Source of the DNA: Polaromonas sp.
GTDB lineage: Bacteria; Pseudomonadota; Gammaproteobacteria; Burkholderiales; Burkholderiaceae_C
Assembly: GCF_029945925.1 (NCBI RefSeq)
Contig: NZ_JAQSDN010000014.1
Coordinates: 22,113-54,207, forward strand
DNA length: 32,095 nucleotides
Reading direction: 5' to 3'
Shown: in pieces, positions 15,032 through 23,318 of the stretch
How the letters are laid out: each line of letters opens with the position of its first letter
Numbering within the stretch: the first letter of the stretch is position 1
Translations under genes and position numbers: made by a program
Notes under the pieces: model-generated
Seen by the model: only the letters and a program-made list of their open reading frames with translations
Told to the model about the DNA's origin: nothing
Databases searched by the model: none

Positions 15032-15829
15032 ATGCCCCTGATCCGCTCCGTCCTGCACCTTCTGTGGATGATTTTTACCGTGATTCCCTGGGGGCTGGCT
15101 GTGCTGATTTTTTCGCTGTTCGGCAGCAGCACCCAGATCTACTGGCTGTGCGCCGGCTGGCTGCGCCTGGCTGTCAGCGGCGGCACGGTGATTCTTGGCA
15201 TCAAAAATCGTGTGACCGGCATGGAAAACCTGCCTGTCGGCGAGACCAGCGCGGCCGTGCTGCTGCTCAAGCACCAGAGCACCTGGGAGACGTTTTCGAT
15301 GCCGACACTGATGCCGCACCCGCTGGCCTACGTGTTCAAGAAAGAGCTTCTGTACGTGCCCTTTTTCGGCTGGGCCATGGCCCGCATGGACATGATCCAC
15401 ATTGACCGCAGTCAGCGCACACAGGCCTTCAACAAGGTGGTCGAGCAGGGCCGCCGGCTGATGAGCCAGGGTGTCTGGGTCATCATGTTTCCGGAGGGCA
15501 CGCGGATTGACCGCGGAAAAAAAGGCGTCTACAAGACCGGTGGCACGCGGCTGGCTATTGAGACGGGCGCCCCGGTGATTCCGGTGGCCGTGACATCGGC
15601 CAAGTGCTGGCCGCGCAAGGCCTTCATCAAGAGGCCCGGCATCGTCGACATCTCGATCGGCAAACCCATCAGCAGCGTGGGCCGCAAGCCCGAGGAACTG
15701 ATGCGTGAGGTCGAGGCCTGGATCGAAGCCGAAATGCGCCGGCTCGACCCCGAGGCCTATCCGGAAACCGCTAAACCGCTGGCACCGGCGCGTAGAGCAC
15801 GCCCACGGGCAACCCCGTCACAGCGCTAG
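15032..15829 (+). CDS. plsC: 1-acyl-sn-glycerol-3-phosphate acyltransferase
   Basis: It acylates lysophosphatidic acid to phosphatidic acid at the inner membrane. The 265-residue protein has an N-terminal membrane helix (about 9-32) and a PlsC-type acyltransferase domain. Motif 1 is H81-QSTW-E86, an HX4E instead of the usual HX4D; motif 3 is FPEGTR at 153-158, and the motif-4 region reads TGAPVIPVAV. The HX4E form conserves an acidic residue at the catalytic position and I believe it occurs in other betaproteobacterial homologues, so activity is expected. The C-terminus (about 245-265) is a Pro/Arg/Ala tail. It sits 48 bp after gmhB and 9 bp before the YgjP-like gene. Confidence 0.9.
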   Translation: MPLIRSVLHLLWMIFTVIPWGLAVLIFSLFGSSTQIYWLCAGWLRLAVSGGTVILGIKNRVTGMENLPVGETSAAVLLLKHQSTWETFSMPTLMPHPLAYVFKKELLYVPFFGWAMARMDMIHIDRSQRTQAFNKVVEQGRRLMSQGVWVIMFPEGTRIDRGKKGVYKTGGTRLAIETGAPVIPVAVTSAKCWPRKAFIKRPGIVDISIGKPISSVGRKPEELMREVEAWIEAEMRRLDPEAYPETAKPLAPARRARPRATPSQR

Positions 15830-15838
15830 ACTGTTTGC

Positions 15839-16852
15839 ATGCAACGGTTTCTCCAGTTCACGCTTGACCTCTTTGACCTGGAGCCCGCCAGACCCGTGGC
15901 CTCGCCTCCTGAACAGCTTGCCGTACCAAAACCAAATCAGCCTCCAGCCCTTGCTGATTCTGCGCCGACAGCTATAAAAAAGGCAGCGAATGACAAGCCG
16001 GACCCGCTTGCGCCCCAGACCTTGGCGCAAGTGCTGGCGCCGGCCACCTACCGCCATCCTGCGGCCACGCGCGAGGCCTTGCTGGAGGGCGCCGTGGTGG
16101 CTTACCAGTTCCGGCGCGGCAAGCGGCGCACCATCGGCTTTTCGGTCGGTGCCGAAGGGCTGGTCGTCAGCGCGCCCAAATGGGTGCCGCTTTATGACAT
16201 CGACAAGGCCGTGCAGGAAAAATCCGGCTGGATCGTGCGCAAGCTGCAGGAAACCCGCGCCCGCCATGACCGGCTCGAGTCGGCGCGCATCGAATGGAAA
16301 GACGGGGCGTCCCTGCCTTTCCTCGGGGAGCCCGTGATGGTGGTGATCGATCCGCGACATGCCTTCGGTGCGGTGGGCGGTGAACTCAAGAACCTCGGTG
16401 GGCCCGGGGCTGTGCTGCACACCGGCGCCGACGCCCCCGGCAGCACCCTGCCGGGCGTGGCGAAGCTGACCTTGCACATCGCCCTGGCGCACGATGCGAC
16501 GCCGGAGCAGATCCGCGACTCCGTGCAGGCCTGGCTGATGCGCCAGGCCAAGCGCCTTTTCACCGAACGGCTCAACCACTATGCCCCCCACTTGGGCGTG
16601 CAATGGCGCAAGCTGAGCCTGAGCAGCGCCGGCACGCGCTGGGGCAGCGCCAGCGCCGATGGTGCGATCCGGCTGAACTGGCGGCTGATTCACTTCAAGC
16701 AGTCCGTGATCGACTATGTGGTGGTTCACGAACTGAGCCATTTGCGGGTGATGGACCACAGCCCGCGTTTTTGGGACACTGTGCGTACGGTGGTTCCTGA
16801 CTATGCCGAGCTGCGCAGCCAGTTGAAAGAAGAGTCTGTTCCGAGGTGGTAG
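15839..16852 (+). CDS. YgjP-like (DUF45) M48-type metallopeptidase
   Basis: The 337-residue protein ends in a zinc-metallopeptidase module: H297-E298-LS-H301 (VVHELSHLRV), with a further H307 in MDHSPRFW as likely third ligand, and the typical LSLSSAGTRWGSASADGAIR segment of YgjP/DUF45 proteins upstream. The first ~75 residues are Pro/Ala-rich and poorly conserved in type. Family members are cytosolic and their substrates are not established. It begins 9 bp after plsC and is probably in the same transcript. The N-terminal segment near residues 43-50 includes bases loosely similar to the dispersed repeat seen at the gmhB end, but the match is too short to call. Confidence 0.85.
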   Translation: MQRFLQFTLDLFDLEPARPVASPPEQLAVPKPNQPPALADSAPTAIKKAANDKPDPLAPQTLAQVLAPATYRHPAATREALLEGAVVAYQFRRGKRRTIGFSVGAEGLVVSAPKWVPLYDIDKAVQEKSGWIVRKLQETRARHDRLESARIEWKDGASLPFLGEPVMVVIDPRHAFGAVGGELKNLGGPGAVLHTGADAPGSTLPGVAKLTLHIALAHDATPEQIRDSVQAWLMRQAKRLFTERLNHYAPHLGVQWRKLSLSSAGTRWGSASADGAIRLNWRLIHFKQSVIDYVVVHELSHLRVMDHSPRFWDTVRTVVPDYAELRSQLKEESVPRW

Positions 16853-16919
16853 CCAGGCCAGGACCGCTCAGGATGCCTCGGTTGGCCGGGGAGCCTCGGA
16901 AAAAACTTGCATTGGATGC

Positions 16920-16947
16920 TGGACAAGCTTGTAAATTTGTGTAATAT
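16920..16947 (+). promoter_or_regulatory. Candidate sigma-70 promoter of the signalling region
   Basis: TGGACA (5 of 6 matches to the -35 consensus) and TAATAT (4 of 6 to the -10) are separated by 16 bp in an AT-rich patch about 50 bp before the receiver gene, the only such patch in the 146-bp gap. A downstream TATGAT at 16954 is an alternative -10. Position and composition support a promoter; the exact start is unknown. Confidence 0.35.
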
Positions 16948-16998
16948 GAGAAATATGATAAAAGTGCCAGCGAAATCACGCTAAACGAAAAGGTTTTT

Positions 16999-17439
16999 AT
17001 GCATGACAAACCCATTCTCGTGGTGGAGGACAACCCCGACCACCTGGAGCTCACGGTCCTGACTTTGCAGGAGCAGGGGACGGACACGGCCATCGTGACC
17101 GCGCGCGATGGCGCCGAGGCGCTGGACTACCTGTTTGGCCGGGGGGCGCACGCAGGGCGCGACACTCAGAAGCAGCCGGCCTTTGTCCTGCTCGACATGA
17201 AGCTGCCCAAGCTGTCCGGCCTCGATGTTTTGCGCAGCCTGCGCAGCAACCCGCTGACGGCGCTGGTCCCGGTGGTCATGCTGACCTCGTCGAGTGAGCA
17301 GTCCGACATCATTGCCTGCTACCAGAGCGGCGCCAACGGCTTTGTGCGCAAGCCCGTCGATTTCGGCGACTTCACGGAAAAGCTCAGCCGTCTGCAGGAC
17401 TACTGGCTGCGCGTCAACGAGTCCATCGCCGCCGCTTGA
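16999..17439 (+). CDS. Stand-alone response regulator receiver (Rcp1-like)
   Basis: The 146-residue protein is a single receiver domain. The acidic pocket is E10/D11, the phospho-acceptor is D66 in LLDMKLP, T96 follows in MLTSSS and K118 in RKPVDF. The extended loop between residues 45 and 60 (GRGAHAGRDTQKQP) is typical of Rcp1-like receivers paired with PAS/GAF or phytochrome-type kinases. There is no output domain, so it acts by phosphotransfer or protein contact. AAAAGG lies 5-6 nt before the ATG, and an AT-rich promoter candidate lies upstream. The giant kinase gene begins 240 bp downstream on the same strand; the kinase-receiver pairing is inferred from that neighbourhood. Confidence 0.92.
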   Translation: MHDKPILVVEDNPDHLELTVLTLQEQGTDTAIVTARDGAEALDYLFGRGAHAGRDTQKQPAFVLLDMKLPKLSGLDVLRSLRSNPLTALVPVVMLTSSSEQSDIIACYQSGANGFVRKPVDFGDFTEKLSRLQDYWLRVNESIAAA

Positions 17440-17575
17440 CGGTCGCCTGGCCGGCCCATGCGGCGAGGCGGGAACCATCGCTGGAATAAAGCGGGGGGCT
17501 ACTGCAGATGACTTACAGTCGGGTGAGTCCATCTGAAAACGGCCGCTGGCGGCCCGGTTCAGAAACCCCGACCGC

Positions 17576-17683
17576 ATGAACACCGTCCTGATTCCTTTCC
17601 CCACCCTTCCGCCCCGTCCCGCGCGCGCCTGTCCGGACGCGTCCCGCCCACGCCAACCCGTGCCGCAGCGGATCACCGCATGA
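17576..17683 (+). CDS. Possible 35-residue upstream ORF coupled to the giant kinase
   Basis: ATG at 17576 opens 35 codons rich in Pro and Arg (MNTVLIPFPTLPPRPARACP and a short rest) and ends in TGA overlapping the kinase start as ATGA. That arrangement is typical of translational coupling. There is no strong ribosome-binding site before the ATG and the composition is that of generic GC-rich DNA, so it may be fortuitous. Confidence 0.3.
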   Translation: MNTVLIPFPTLPPRPARACPDASRPRQPVPQRITA

Positions 17684-20600
17684 GGGCGGACATCAGCCTG
17701 CGCACGCGCATTGTCGTCCTGGTGCTGGTGGCGATTGTTCCGCTGTTCGGCCTGTCGATGTTCAAGGCACTGCACAATGCCGACGCGGAACTCGAACGCG
17801 CCAAGGCCAACCTGCAGTTTGCGACCTCGCTGGCCGCCGCCAGCCAGGAGCGGGTGGCCGACTCCGCCCGGCAGGTGCTGACCCTGCTGGCCTCGCTGCC
17901 GGAGGTGCAGGACGGCAACAACGCCGGTTGCGACCGCTACTTTTCGAGCCTGACCCGCCATCTTCCCGAATACGCCAATCTGGGCGTCCTGGGGCTGGAC
18001 GGACAAACCCGTTGTCACGCGCTGGGGAGCGCCAAGAAAGCTTTTCTGGGTGACCGCAGCTATTTCCGCGATGCCATCGCCCAGCGCCGCTTTGTGGTGG
18101 GCACCTATGCGGTCGGGCGGCTTGCCGGCACGCCGGTTCTGACCTTTGCCCTGCCGGTCATGGGGGCTGATGACAAGGTGACAGGGGTGGTCTACGCTTC
18201 CTTCGATCTGGCCCGGATGGCCGACACGATCGCGGGGATTCAGCTGCCGTCGGGAGCTGCACTGGGCATTCAGGACCGCGAGGGCGCCTTGCTGGCGGGC
18301 AGACCGGCCCTGCCCATCCGTGTGGGCGACAAGGTTCGCAGCCCGGTATTGCAGGAAGCGGTCATGGCCATGAGCACCGGGGTGCGCGAAGGCCTGGACG
18401 GCGGTGGGCATGCGCGTTTGTGGGCGTTCATGCCGAGCAGTCCGCGCACGGAAGCCGCGGTTTTTGTGTCGGTCAGCATGGACCGCGACCTGATCGTCGC
18501 GCCTGTCCGGCGCCAGTTGTGGCTGGAGCTGGCGGCGCTTGCGCTGGTGGCGCTTCTTGGCGGCTGGATCGCCTGGATGATTGCCAGTCGTTCGATCGTG
18601 GCGCCGGCCCGCCAGCTTCTTCGCGCTACGCGGGAGCTGGAGAAGGGCCACCTGGATGCCCGTGTGCCCATGAGGCCGGGTGAGGTCCAGAGTGAATTCT
18701 CCAGAATTGCTGCGGGTTTCAACCTGATGGCCGACTCGCTGCAGCATCGCGAAAGGGCCCTGGAAAACGAGCTGGTGCGAAACCGGCAGGCTTATGCCGC
18801 GCTGGAGCTGACCATCAACAGCATGCAGGAAGGCCTGCTGGCGGTGGACGCCGCCGGGCGGGTGATCCTGGTCAACCAGACGGCCTCCCAGCTGTTTGCC
18901 ATTGATGACAGCTCCCTGGTGCTGGCGCCGCTGTGGCCCGAACGCCAGGGGCTGTTTGTTCCGGACATGCAGGACCTGTACGGTTTCGAGGACTTGCCTC
19001 TCCACATGGCCCTGCGCGGCGAGAGCGGCGGCCCCCTGCTCATGCTGGTGCGCAACGAGCGCGAGCCGGTGGGCCGCCTGATCAGTTGTACCTACCGTCC
19101 CATGCAGGGCGCGGACGGCATCGTTGGCGCCCTGATGGTGTTTTCAGACATCACCCGCATGCAGCAGCTGCAGCTGGAGCAGACGCGCAGTTACGAGCAA
19201 CTCAGCGAGGTCCAGCGCAAGCTACTCAATGCCCAGCGGCTGGGGCGGATCGGCAACTGGGAGCTGAACCTGGTCACCGGCCGGCTCTGGTGGTCCGACG
19301 AGGTGTACGAACTCTTCGGGCTGACCCGGGCGGGCTTTGACGGGCGACCGGACACCGTGATTGCGATGATCCATCCGGAAGACCGTGCCGGCTACATCCG
19401 CGTGCGGGACGCCGCCATGCAGGAGGGCCAGCGCATGGACGTGGAGTACCGCATCCTCACCGTGGACGGCCAGACCCGCTGGATACACCAGCTCGGGGAG
19501 TCCCATGCAGACAGCAGTGGCCAGATCGTCCGGCGTGCCGGTGTGGTCCAGGACATCACGGCCCGCAAGCAGGCGGAACTGGCCGTGGCCCGCCACACGG
19601 AGCTGCTGCAACAGACCGGCGAGATGGCCCGCATCGGGGGCTGGGAACTGACCGTGGAGACCATGACGCCTTACTGGTCCGCAGAGGTGTACCGGATTCT
19701 TGACCTCGATCCTTCAGTGGTACTGGGGACGAAACAGGCGCTCGATTTTCACCCGCCGGAAATGCAGTCCCTGGCGCGCGCCACGCTGTCCGCGGCGCTG
19801 GCCGACGGCACGCCCTGGGACATGGAGGTGCCGCTTGTCACGGCGCGGGGGCGACGCATCTGGGTGCGCACACGGGGGCATGCCATGTTGAGGGACGGCA
19901 AGGTCGTGCGCCTCATGGGGGTGTTGCAGGACATCACCGACCAGCACGAATCCCAGGCGCAACTCCGATTGCTGGAGGCCGCCATTTCACGGCTGAACGA
20001 CATTGTGCTGATCACCGAAGCCGATCCGCTGGATGAGCCAGGGCCGCGCATCGTGTTTGTCAACAACGCGTTCGAGCGCCGCACCGGCTATAGCCGCGAG
20101 GAAGCGCTGGGCCGGTCGCCGCGTTTCCTGCAGGGCCCGGGAACCCAGCGCTCCGAACTGGACCGTATCGGTGCGGCGCTGCGCAAGGGTGAGTCCGTGC
20201 GCGCGGAGCTGATCAACTACAAAAAGAGCGGCGAAGAAATCTGGCTGGACCTGGACATGGTGCCCATTGCAGACGCGCAGGGGCGGGTCACCCACATCGT
20301 CGCCATAGAGCGCGACATTACCCGGCGCAAACTCGCCGAGCAGGCCATGACCGACAGCGAGCAGCGTTATGCGGCCCTGTTCAAGGCCGGGCCTGTGCCG
20401 ATGTGGATCGTCGACGCCGGGACCGCCCGGTTTCTCGCCGTCAACGAGGCTGCTGTGGCGAACTATGGTCATTCGAAGGAAGAGTTTTTGCAGCTGACAC
20501 TCTTTGATATCCGGTCCGGGACAGAGCAGGCCCGGTTGAAGCAGCATCTAGACAAAGGCATCATCGGCCAGCCGGGCCGCTGGCTGCATCTGCGCAAGGA

Positions 20601-22371
20601 CGGGGTGGAGTTTCCCGTGGAGACCGTGGCCCGGGCCATCACCTACATGGGCCGGGAGGCGCGTTTCGCGGTTGCGCTGGACATCACCGCACAGGTCAGG
20701 GCCGAAAAGGAAGTACAGGATTACCTGTTCACGCTGCAGCGTGCCGCCGACGCGACCCATGCCATCACGCGCCACCGCACCGTCGAAGCAACATTGCAGG
20801 AAACCGTGGACCAGGTCCGGTCCGTGGTGGGCGCGCACCAGGCCGTGGTGAGCCTGACGGTCTCCGGAGCACAGACGCGGACCGTCAACGCCGTGTCGCA
20901 CTCGGACAAATATGCGCACTGCCGCGACCTGGTGCGCTGGACCCACCGCCATGGCCTGGATGCGGCCGTTTGCGAAACCAACAGGCCGATGCGGCTGACC
21001 CGGTCCGCGCTGGAGGCTGACCCGCACTGGGTCGGTCCTGGTGATGAGGCCGGGACGGGGCCGTCCATGCGGGGCTGGCTGGCGGTCCCGCTGACCGGCC
21101 AAAGTGGCGAGAACATCGGCCTGCTGCAACTGAGCGACAAATACGACGGCGAGTTCACATTGCAGGACCAGTATGTGGGCGTTGAACTCGCGCAACTGGC
21201 GTCCATCGCCATTGAAAACACCCAGCTTTTTGAGCAGGTCCAGCAGCTCAATCAGGGGCTGGAAGAAAAGGTCGTTGAAAGGACCGCCGCCCTGGCACGG
21301 CAGGAGGCCTTGTTCCGGGCGCTGGCCGAGCAGGCCCCGCAGATCATCTGGAATGTCGACGTTGACGGCAAGGTGACCTACCTGAATCGCAAGTGGTACG
21401 AGTTGATGGGTGGGACACCGGCTGACTGGATGGGATACAAGTGGTCAAGCGTGGTGCACCCCGACGACCTGACGGACATGTCTGCCAACTGGAAGATGTC
21501 CCGCCAGAGCCTGACGTCCTATGTGGGAATGCGGCGCCTGCGTGCGGCGGACGGCACCTACCACACCATGTCTTACCGGGCCTCTCCGGTGCTTGACGAT
21601 GAGGGCGGCGTGCTGTTCTGGGTCGGCATCGATGCCGATGTGACGGAAATCAAGGACATTGAAACAGCCCTGCGCCTGTCCAACCAGGAACTTGAAGCCT
21701 TTTCCTACTCGGTCTCGCATGACCTGCGTTCACCGCTGAATACGGTGGACGGTTTCAGCCGCCTGCTGGCCAAGCAGCTCAACGCCGGCAGCCCGAACGA
21801 AAAAATCCAGCACTACCTGTCGCGCATCCATGCGGGTGTGGCCCAGATGGGGCGGCTGATCGAAGACCTGCTGTCCCTGGCGCAAGTCTCGCGCATGCAG
21901 TTGCGACATGAAACGGTGGATTTGAGCGCCATGGCGGCGGAAATAGCCGGCGAATGCCAGGGGCGCAACCCGGAGCGCGTGGCCAGCATCCATATCGAAG
22001 AGGGTTTGCAGGTTCAGGGTGACGGGCGGCTGATCCACGTGGTGATGGAAAACCTGCTGGGCAATGCCTGGAAGTTCTCTTCCCGGCAAGCCCATGCGGC
22101 TATCCGGGTCGGACACACGACTGACGCTGGCGGCCTGTCCGTGTTTTTCGTGCAGGACAACGGCGCGGGCTTTGACATGGCCTATGCCGACAAGCTCTTC
22201 AATACTTTTCAGCGGCTGCATGCCGTGACCGATTTTCCGGGAACCGGTGTGGGGCTGGCCACCGTGAGCCGCGTGATCGGCCGCCACGGCGGCAAGGTCT
22301 GGGCGCAGGCCGAGCCCGGCAAGGGGGCCACCTTCTTTTTTACCCTGCCAGGCGGTGGGGCCGCCGCCTGA
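17680..22371 (+). CDS. Membrane sensor histidine kinase with Cache, HAMP, six PAS and one GAF domain
   Basis: This 1563-residue inner-membrane sensor kinase has, in order: TM1 (~10-28), a periplasmic Cache-like domain (~30-282), TM2 (~284-303), HAMP (~304-356), PAS1 (~370-490), PAS2 (~516-635), PAS3 (~648-757), PAS4 (~764-887, LOV-related), PAS5 (~890-1005), GAF (~1015-1185), a short coiled coil, PAS6 (~1205-1325), then HisKA and HATPase. The phospho-acceptor is H1347 in SVSHDLRSPL; the N box is ENLLGNAWKF, G1 DNGAGF and G2 GTGVGLATV, so the kinase core is complete. PAS4 has GRSPRFLQ where photoactive LOV domains have GxNCRFLQ, so no flavin adduct is expected. There is no fused receiver; the receiver gene upstream is the likely partner. 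The start at ATG 17680 is overlapped by the end of a small upstream ORF. The ligand is unknown. Confidence 0.92.
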   Translation: MRADISLRTRIVVLVLVAIVPLFGLSMFKALHNADAELERAKANLQFATSLAAASQERVADSARQVLTLLASLPEVQDGNNAGCDRYFSSLTRHLPEYANLGVLGLDGQTRCHALGSAKKAFLGDRSYFRDAIAQRRFVVGTYAVGRLAGTPVLTFALPVMGADDKVTGVVYASFDLARMADTIAGIQLPSGAALGIQDREGALLAGRPALPIRVGDKVRSPVLQEAVMAMSTGVREGLDGGGHARLWAFMPSSPRTEAAVFVSVSMDRDLIVAPVRRQLWLELAALALVALLGGWIAWMIASRSIVAPARQLLRATRELEKGHLDARVPMRPGEVQSEFSRIAAGFNLMADSLQHRERALENELVRNRQAYAALELTINSMQEGLLAVDAAGRVILVNQTASQLFAIDDSSLVLAPLWPERQGLFVPDMQDLYGFEDLPLHMALRGESGGPLLMLVRNEREPVGRLISCTYRPMQGADGIVGALMVFSDITRMQQLQLEQTRSYEQLSEVQRKLLNAQRLGRIGNWELNLVTGRLWWSDEVYELFGLTRAGFDGRPDTVIAMIHPEDRAGYIRVRDAAMQEGQRMDVEYRILTVDGQTRWIHQLGESHADSSGQIVRRAGVVQDITARKQAELAVARHTELLQQTGEMARIGGWELTVETMTPYWSAEVYRILDLDPSVVLGTKQALDFHPPEMQSLARATLSAALADGTPWDMEVPLVTARGRRIWVRTRGHAMLRDGKVVRLMGVLQDITDQHESQAQLRLLEAAISRLNDIVLITEADPLDEPGPRIVFVNNAFERRTGYSREEALGRSPRFLQGPGTQRSELDRIGAALRKGESVRAELINYKKSGEEIWLDLDMVPIADAQGRVTHIVAIERDITRRKLAEQAMTDSEQRYAALFKAGPVPMWIVDAGTARFLAVNEAAVANYGHSKEEFLQLTLFDIRSGTEQARLKQHLDKGIIGQPGRWLHLRKDGVEFPVETVARAITYMGREARFAVALDITAQVRAEKEVQDYLFTLQRAADATHAITRHRTVEATLQETVDQVRSVVGAHQAVVSLTVSGAQTRTVNAVSHSDKYAHCRDLVRWTHRHGLDAAVCETNRPMRLTRSALEADPHWVGPGDEAGTGPSMRGWLAVPLTGQSGENIGLLQLSDKYDGEFTLQDQYVGVELAQLASIAIENTQLFEQVQQLNQGLEEKVVERTAALARQEALFRALAEQAPQIIWNVDVDGKVTYLNRKWYELMGGTPADWMGYKWSSVVHPDDLTDMSANWKMSRQSLTSYVGMRRLRAADGTYHTMSYRASPVLDDEGGVLFWVGIDADVTEIKDIETALRLSNQELEAFSYSVSHDLRSPLNTVDGFSRLLAKQLNAGSPNEKIQHYLSRIHAGVAQMGRLIEDLLSLAQVSRMQLRHETVDLSAMAAEIAGECQGRNPERVASIHIEEGLQVQGDGRLIHVVMENLLGNAWKFSSRQAHAAIRVGHTTDAGGLSVFFVQDNGAGFDMAYADKLFNTFQRLHAVTDFPGTGVGLATVSRVIGRHGGKVWAQAEPGKGATFFFTLPGGGAAA

Positions 22372-22420
22372 GTGCGGTACAGATGTTCAGTTGTAAAAAA
22401 TGCAGATGAGTTGATAGCCA

Positions 22421-22478
22421 TTAAATTCAATTGATTAAATTCATTAAATTGTTTAAATTGCAGTTGTAATTTTAAATA
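22421..22478. promoter_or_regulatory. AT-rich TTAAATT iterons before the HTH-receiver gene
   Basis: Four exact TTAAATT heptamers start at 22421, 22435, 22444 and 22453 (spacings 14, 9 and 9 bp), with a near copy TTAAATA at 22472. The block is strikingly AT-rich against a GC-rich background and ends about 10 bp before the ATG of a protein with an excisionase-type HTH. It could be an autoregulatory operator, an UP element or both. Confidence 0.5.
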
Positions 22479-22487
22479 GGCCCTTTT

Positions 22488-23129
22488 ATGCCCCGCGAAA
22501 CCCAAACTTTCGAAAATGCCATCACCGCGAGCGAGTTCTCCAGTGATGACTATTGCGGAACCACCTACGCCGCCAAACTGCTGGGCTTGTCGGTCGCCAC
22601 CGTCCAGTCGCTGGTCGAGAAGGGTGAGATTGAGGCGTGGAAAACCCTGGGAGGCCACCGCCGGCTTTCCCTGCGTGCCATCAACGCCTACCTTCAGAAA
22701 AACAGTCCGCAACGAGCCCAGGTGGACGCGGATCCCCGCAATCGCCTCAGCGTCCTGGTGGTGGAAGACGACGAGGCCACCTGCGAGCTTTACAGGGCCC
22801 ACTTCGACGAATGGGACATGGCGGTGGACTGCAGCTTCATGCCGTCCGCCCTGGAGGCCCTGATGGACATTGCCAGCATGCGCCCGGACCTCCTGATCAC
22901 CGACCTGAACATGCCCGGCGTGGACGGTATGGAAATGCTGCGCGCCCTCAAGCGCAACCAGCAACTGCTGGCGATGCAGATCCTGGTGATCAGCGGCTTG
23001 CCGCGCGAATCGGTCAAGGAAAGAGGGGGCCTTCCGCCCAACTCGTACTACCTCGAAAAACCGATCAATTTCGACTGGCTGCATGGGTATGTCACGGCGC
23101 TGCTGGTGGCCAACCGCAAGTGGCGCTAG
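22488..23129 (+). CDS. Response regulator with N-terminal excisionase-type HTH and C-terminal receiver
   Basis: The 213-residue protein reverses the common order: DNA-binding first, receiver second. Residues ~25-72 form a MerR/excisionase-like HTH (TTYAAKLLGLSVATVQSLVE, then IEAWKTLGGHRRL), where GGHRR is the typical wing. Residues ~86-208 form a receiver with E93/D94/D95, acceptor D139 in ITDLNMPGVDG and K191 in LEKPINF. It probably regulates transcription in response to phosphorylation, perhaps by the kinases on either side. An AT-rich cluster of TTAAATT repeats directly upstream is a plausible binding site. The gene lies 116 bp after the giant kinase and 189 bp before the second kinase; the latter gap shows nothing distinctive. 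Family assignment is firm, targets are unknown. Confidence 0.88.
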   Translation: MPRETQTFENAITASEFSSDDYCGTTYAAKLLGLSVATVQSLVEKGEIEAWKTLGGHRRLSLRAINAYLQKNSPQRAQVDADPRNRLSVLVVEDDEATCELYRAHFDEWDMAVDCSFMPSALEALMDIASMRPDLLITDLNMPGVDGMEMLRALKRNQQLLAMQILVISGLPRESVKERGGLPPNSYYLEKPINFDWLHGYVTALLVANRKWR

Positions 23130-23318
23130 GACTTCGCCTGGAACTGTCGCCAGATGAAGGCGTGCCTTCGCTCTCCTGTCCCTGGTAAATCCTGGTCAAG
23201 GCTGCGTCTGTGGTTAGTGCCTGGCCCGGGGCGCGAATCAACCACTTTCATCGTGTGCAGGTACTCCTGGAACGACGCACCAGGGCGGCGTTACCCCAAC
23301 GTTTGAAGAAGCCTGGTC

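Noticed and set aside
15966..15995. CAGCTATAAAAAAGGCAGCG in the YgjP-like gene resembling the dispersed repeat
   Set aside because: Only about 18 bases match and the other conserved blocks of the repeat are missing.
16981..19005. Long open frame (674 codons) on the minus strand opposite the receiver and giant kinase
   Set aside because: It is a shadow of the G/C third-position bias of the genes opposite, has no family motifs and its composition is typical of antisense frames.
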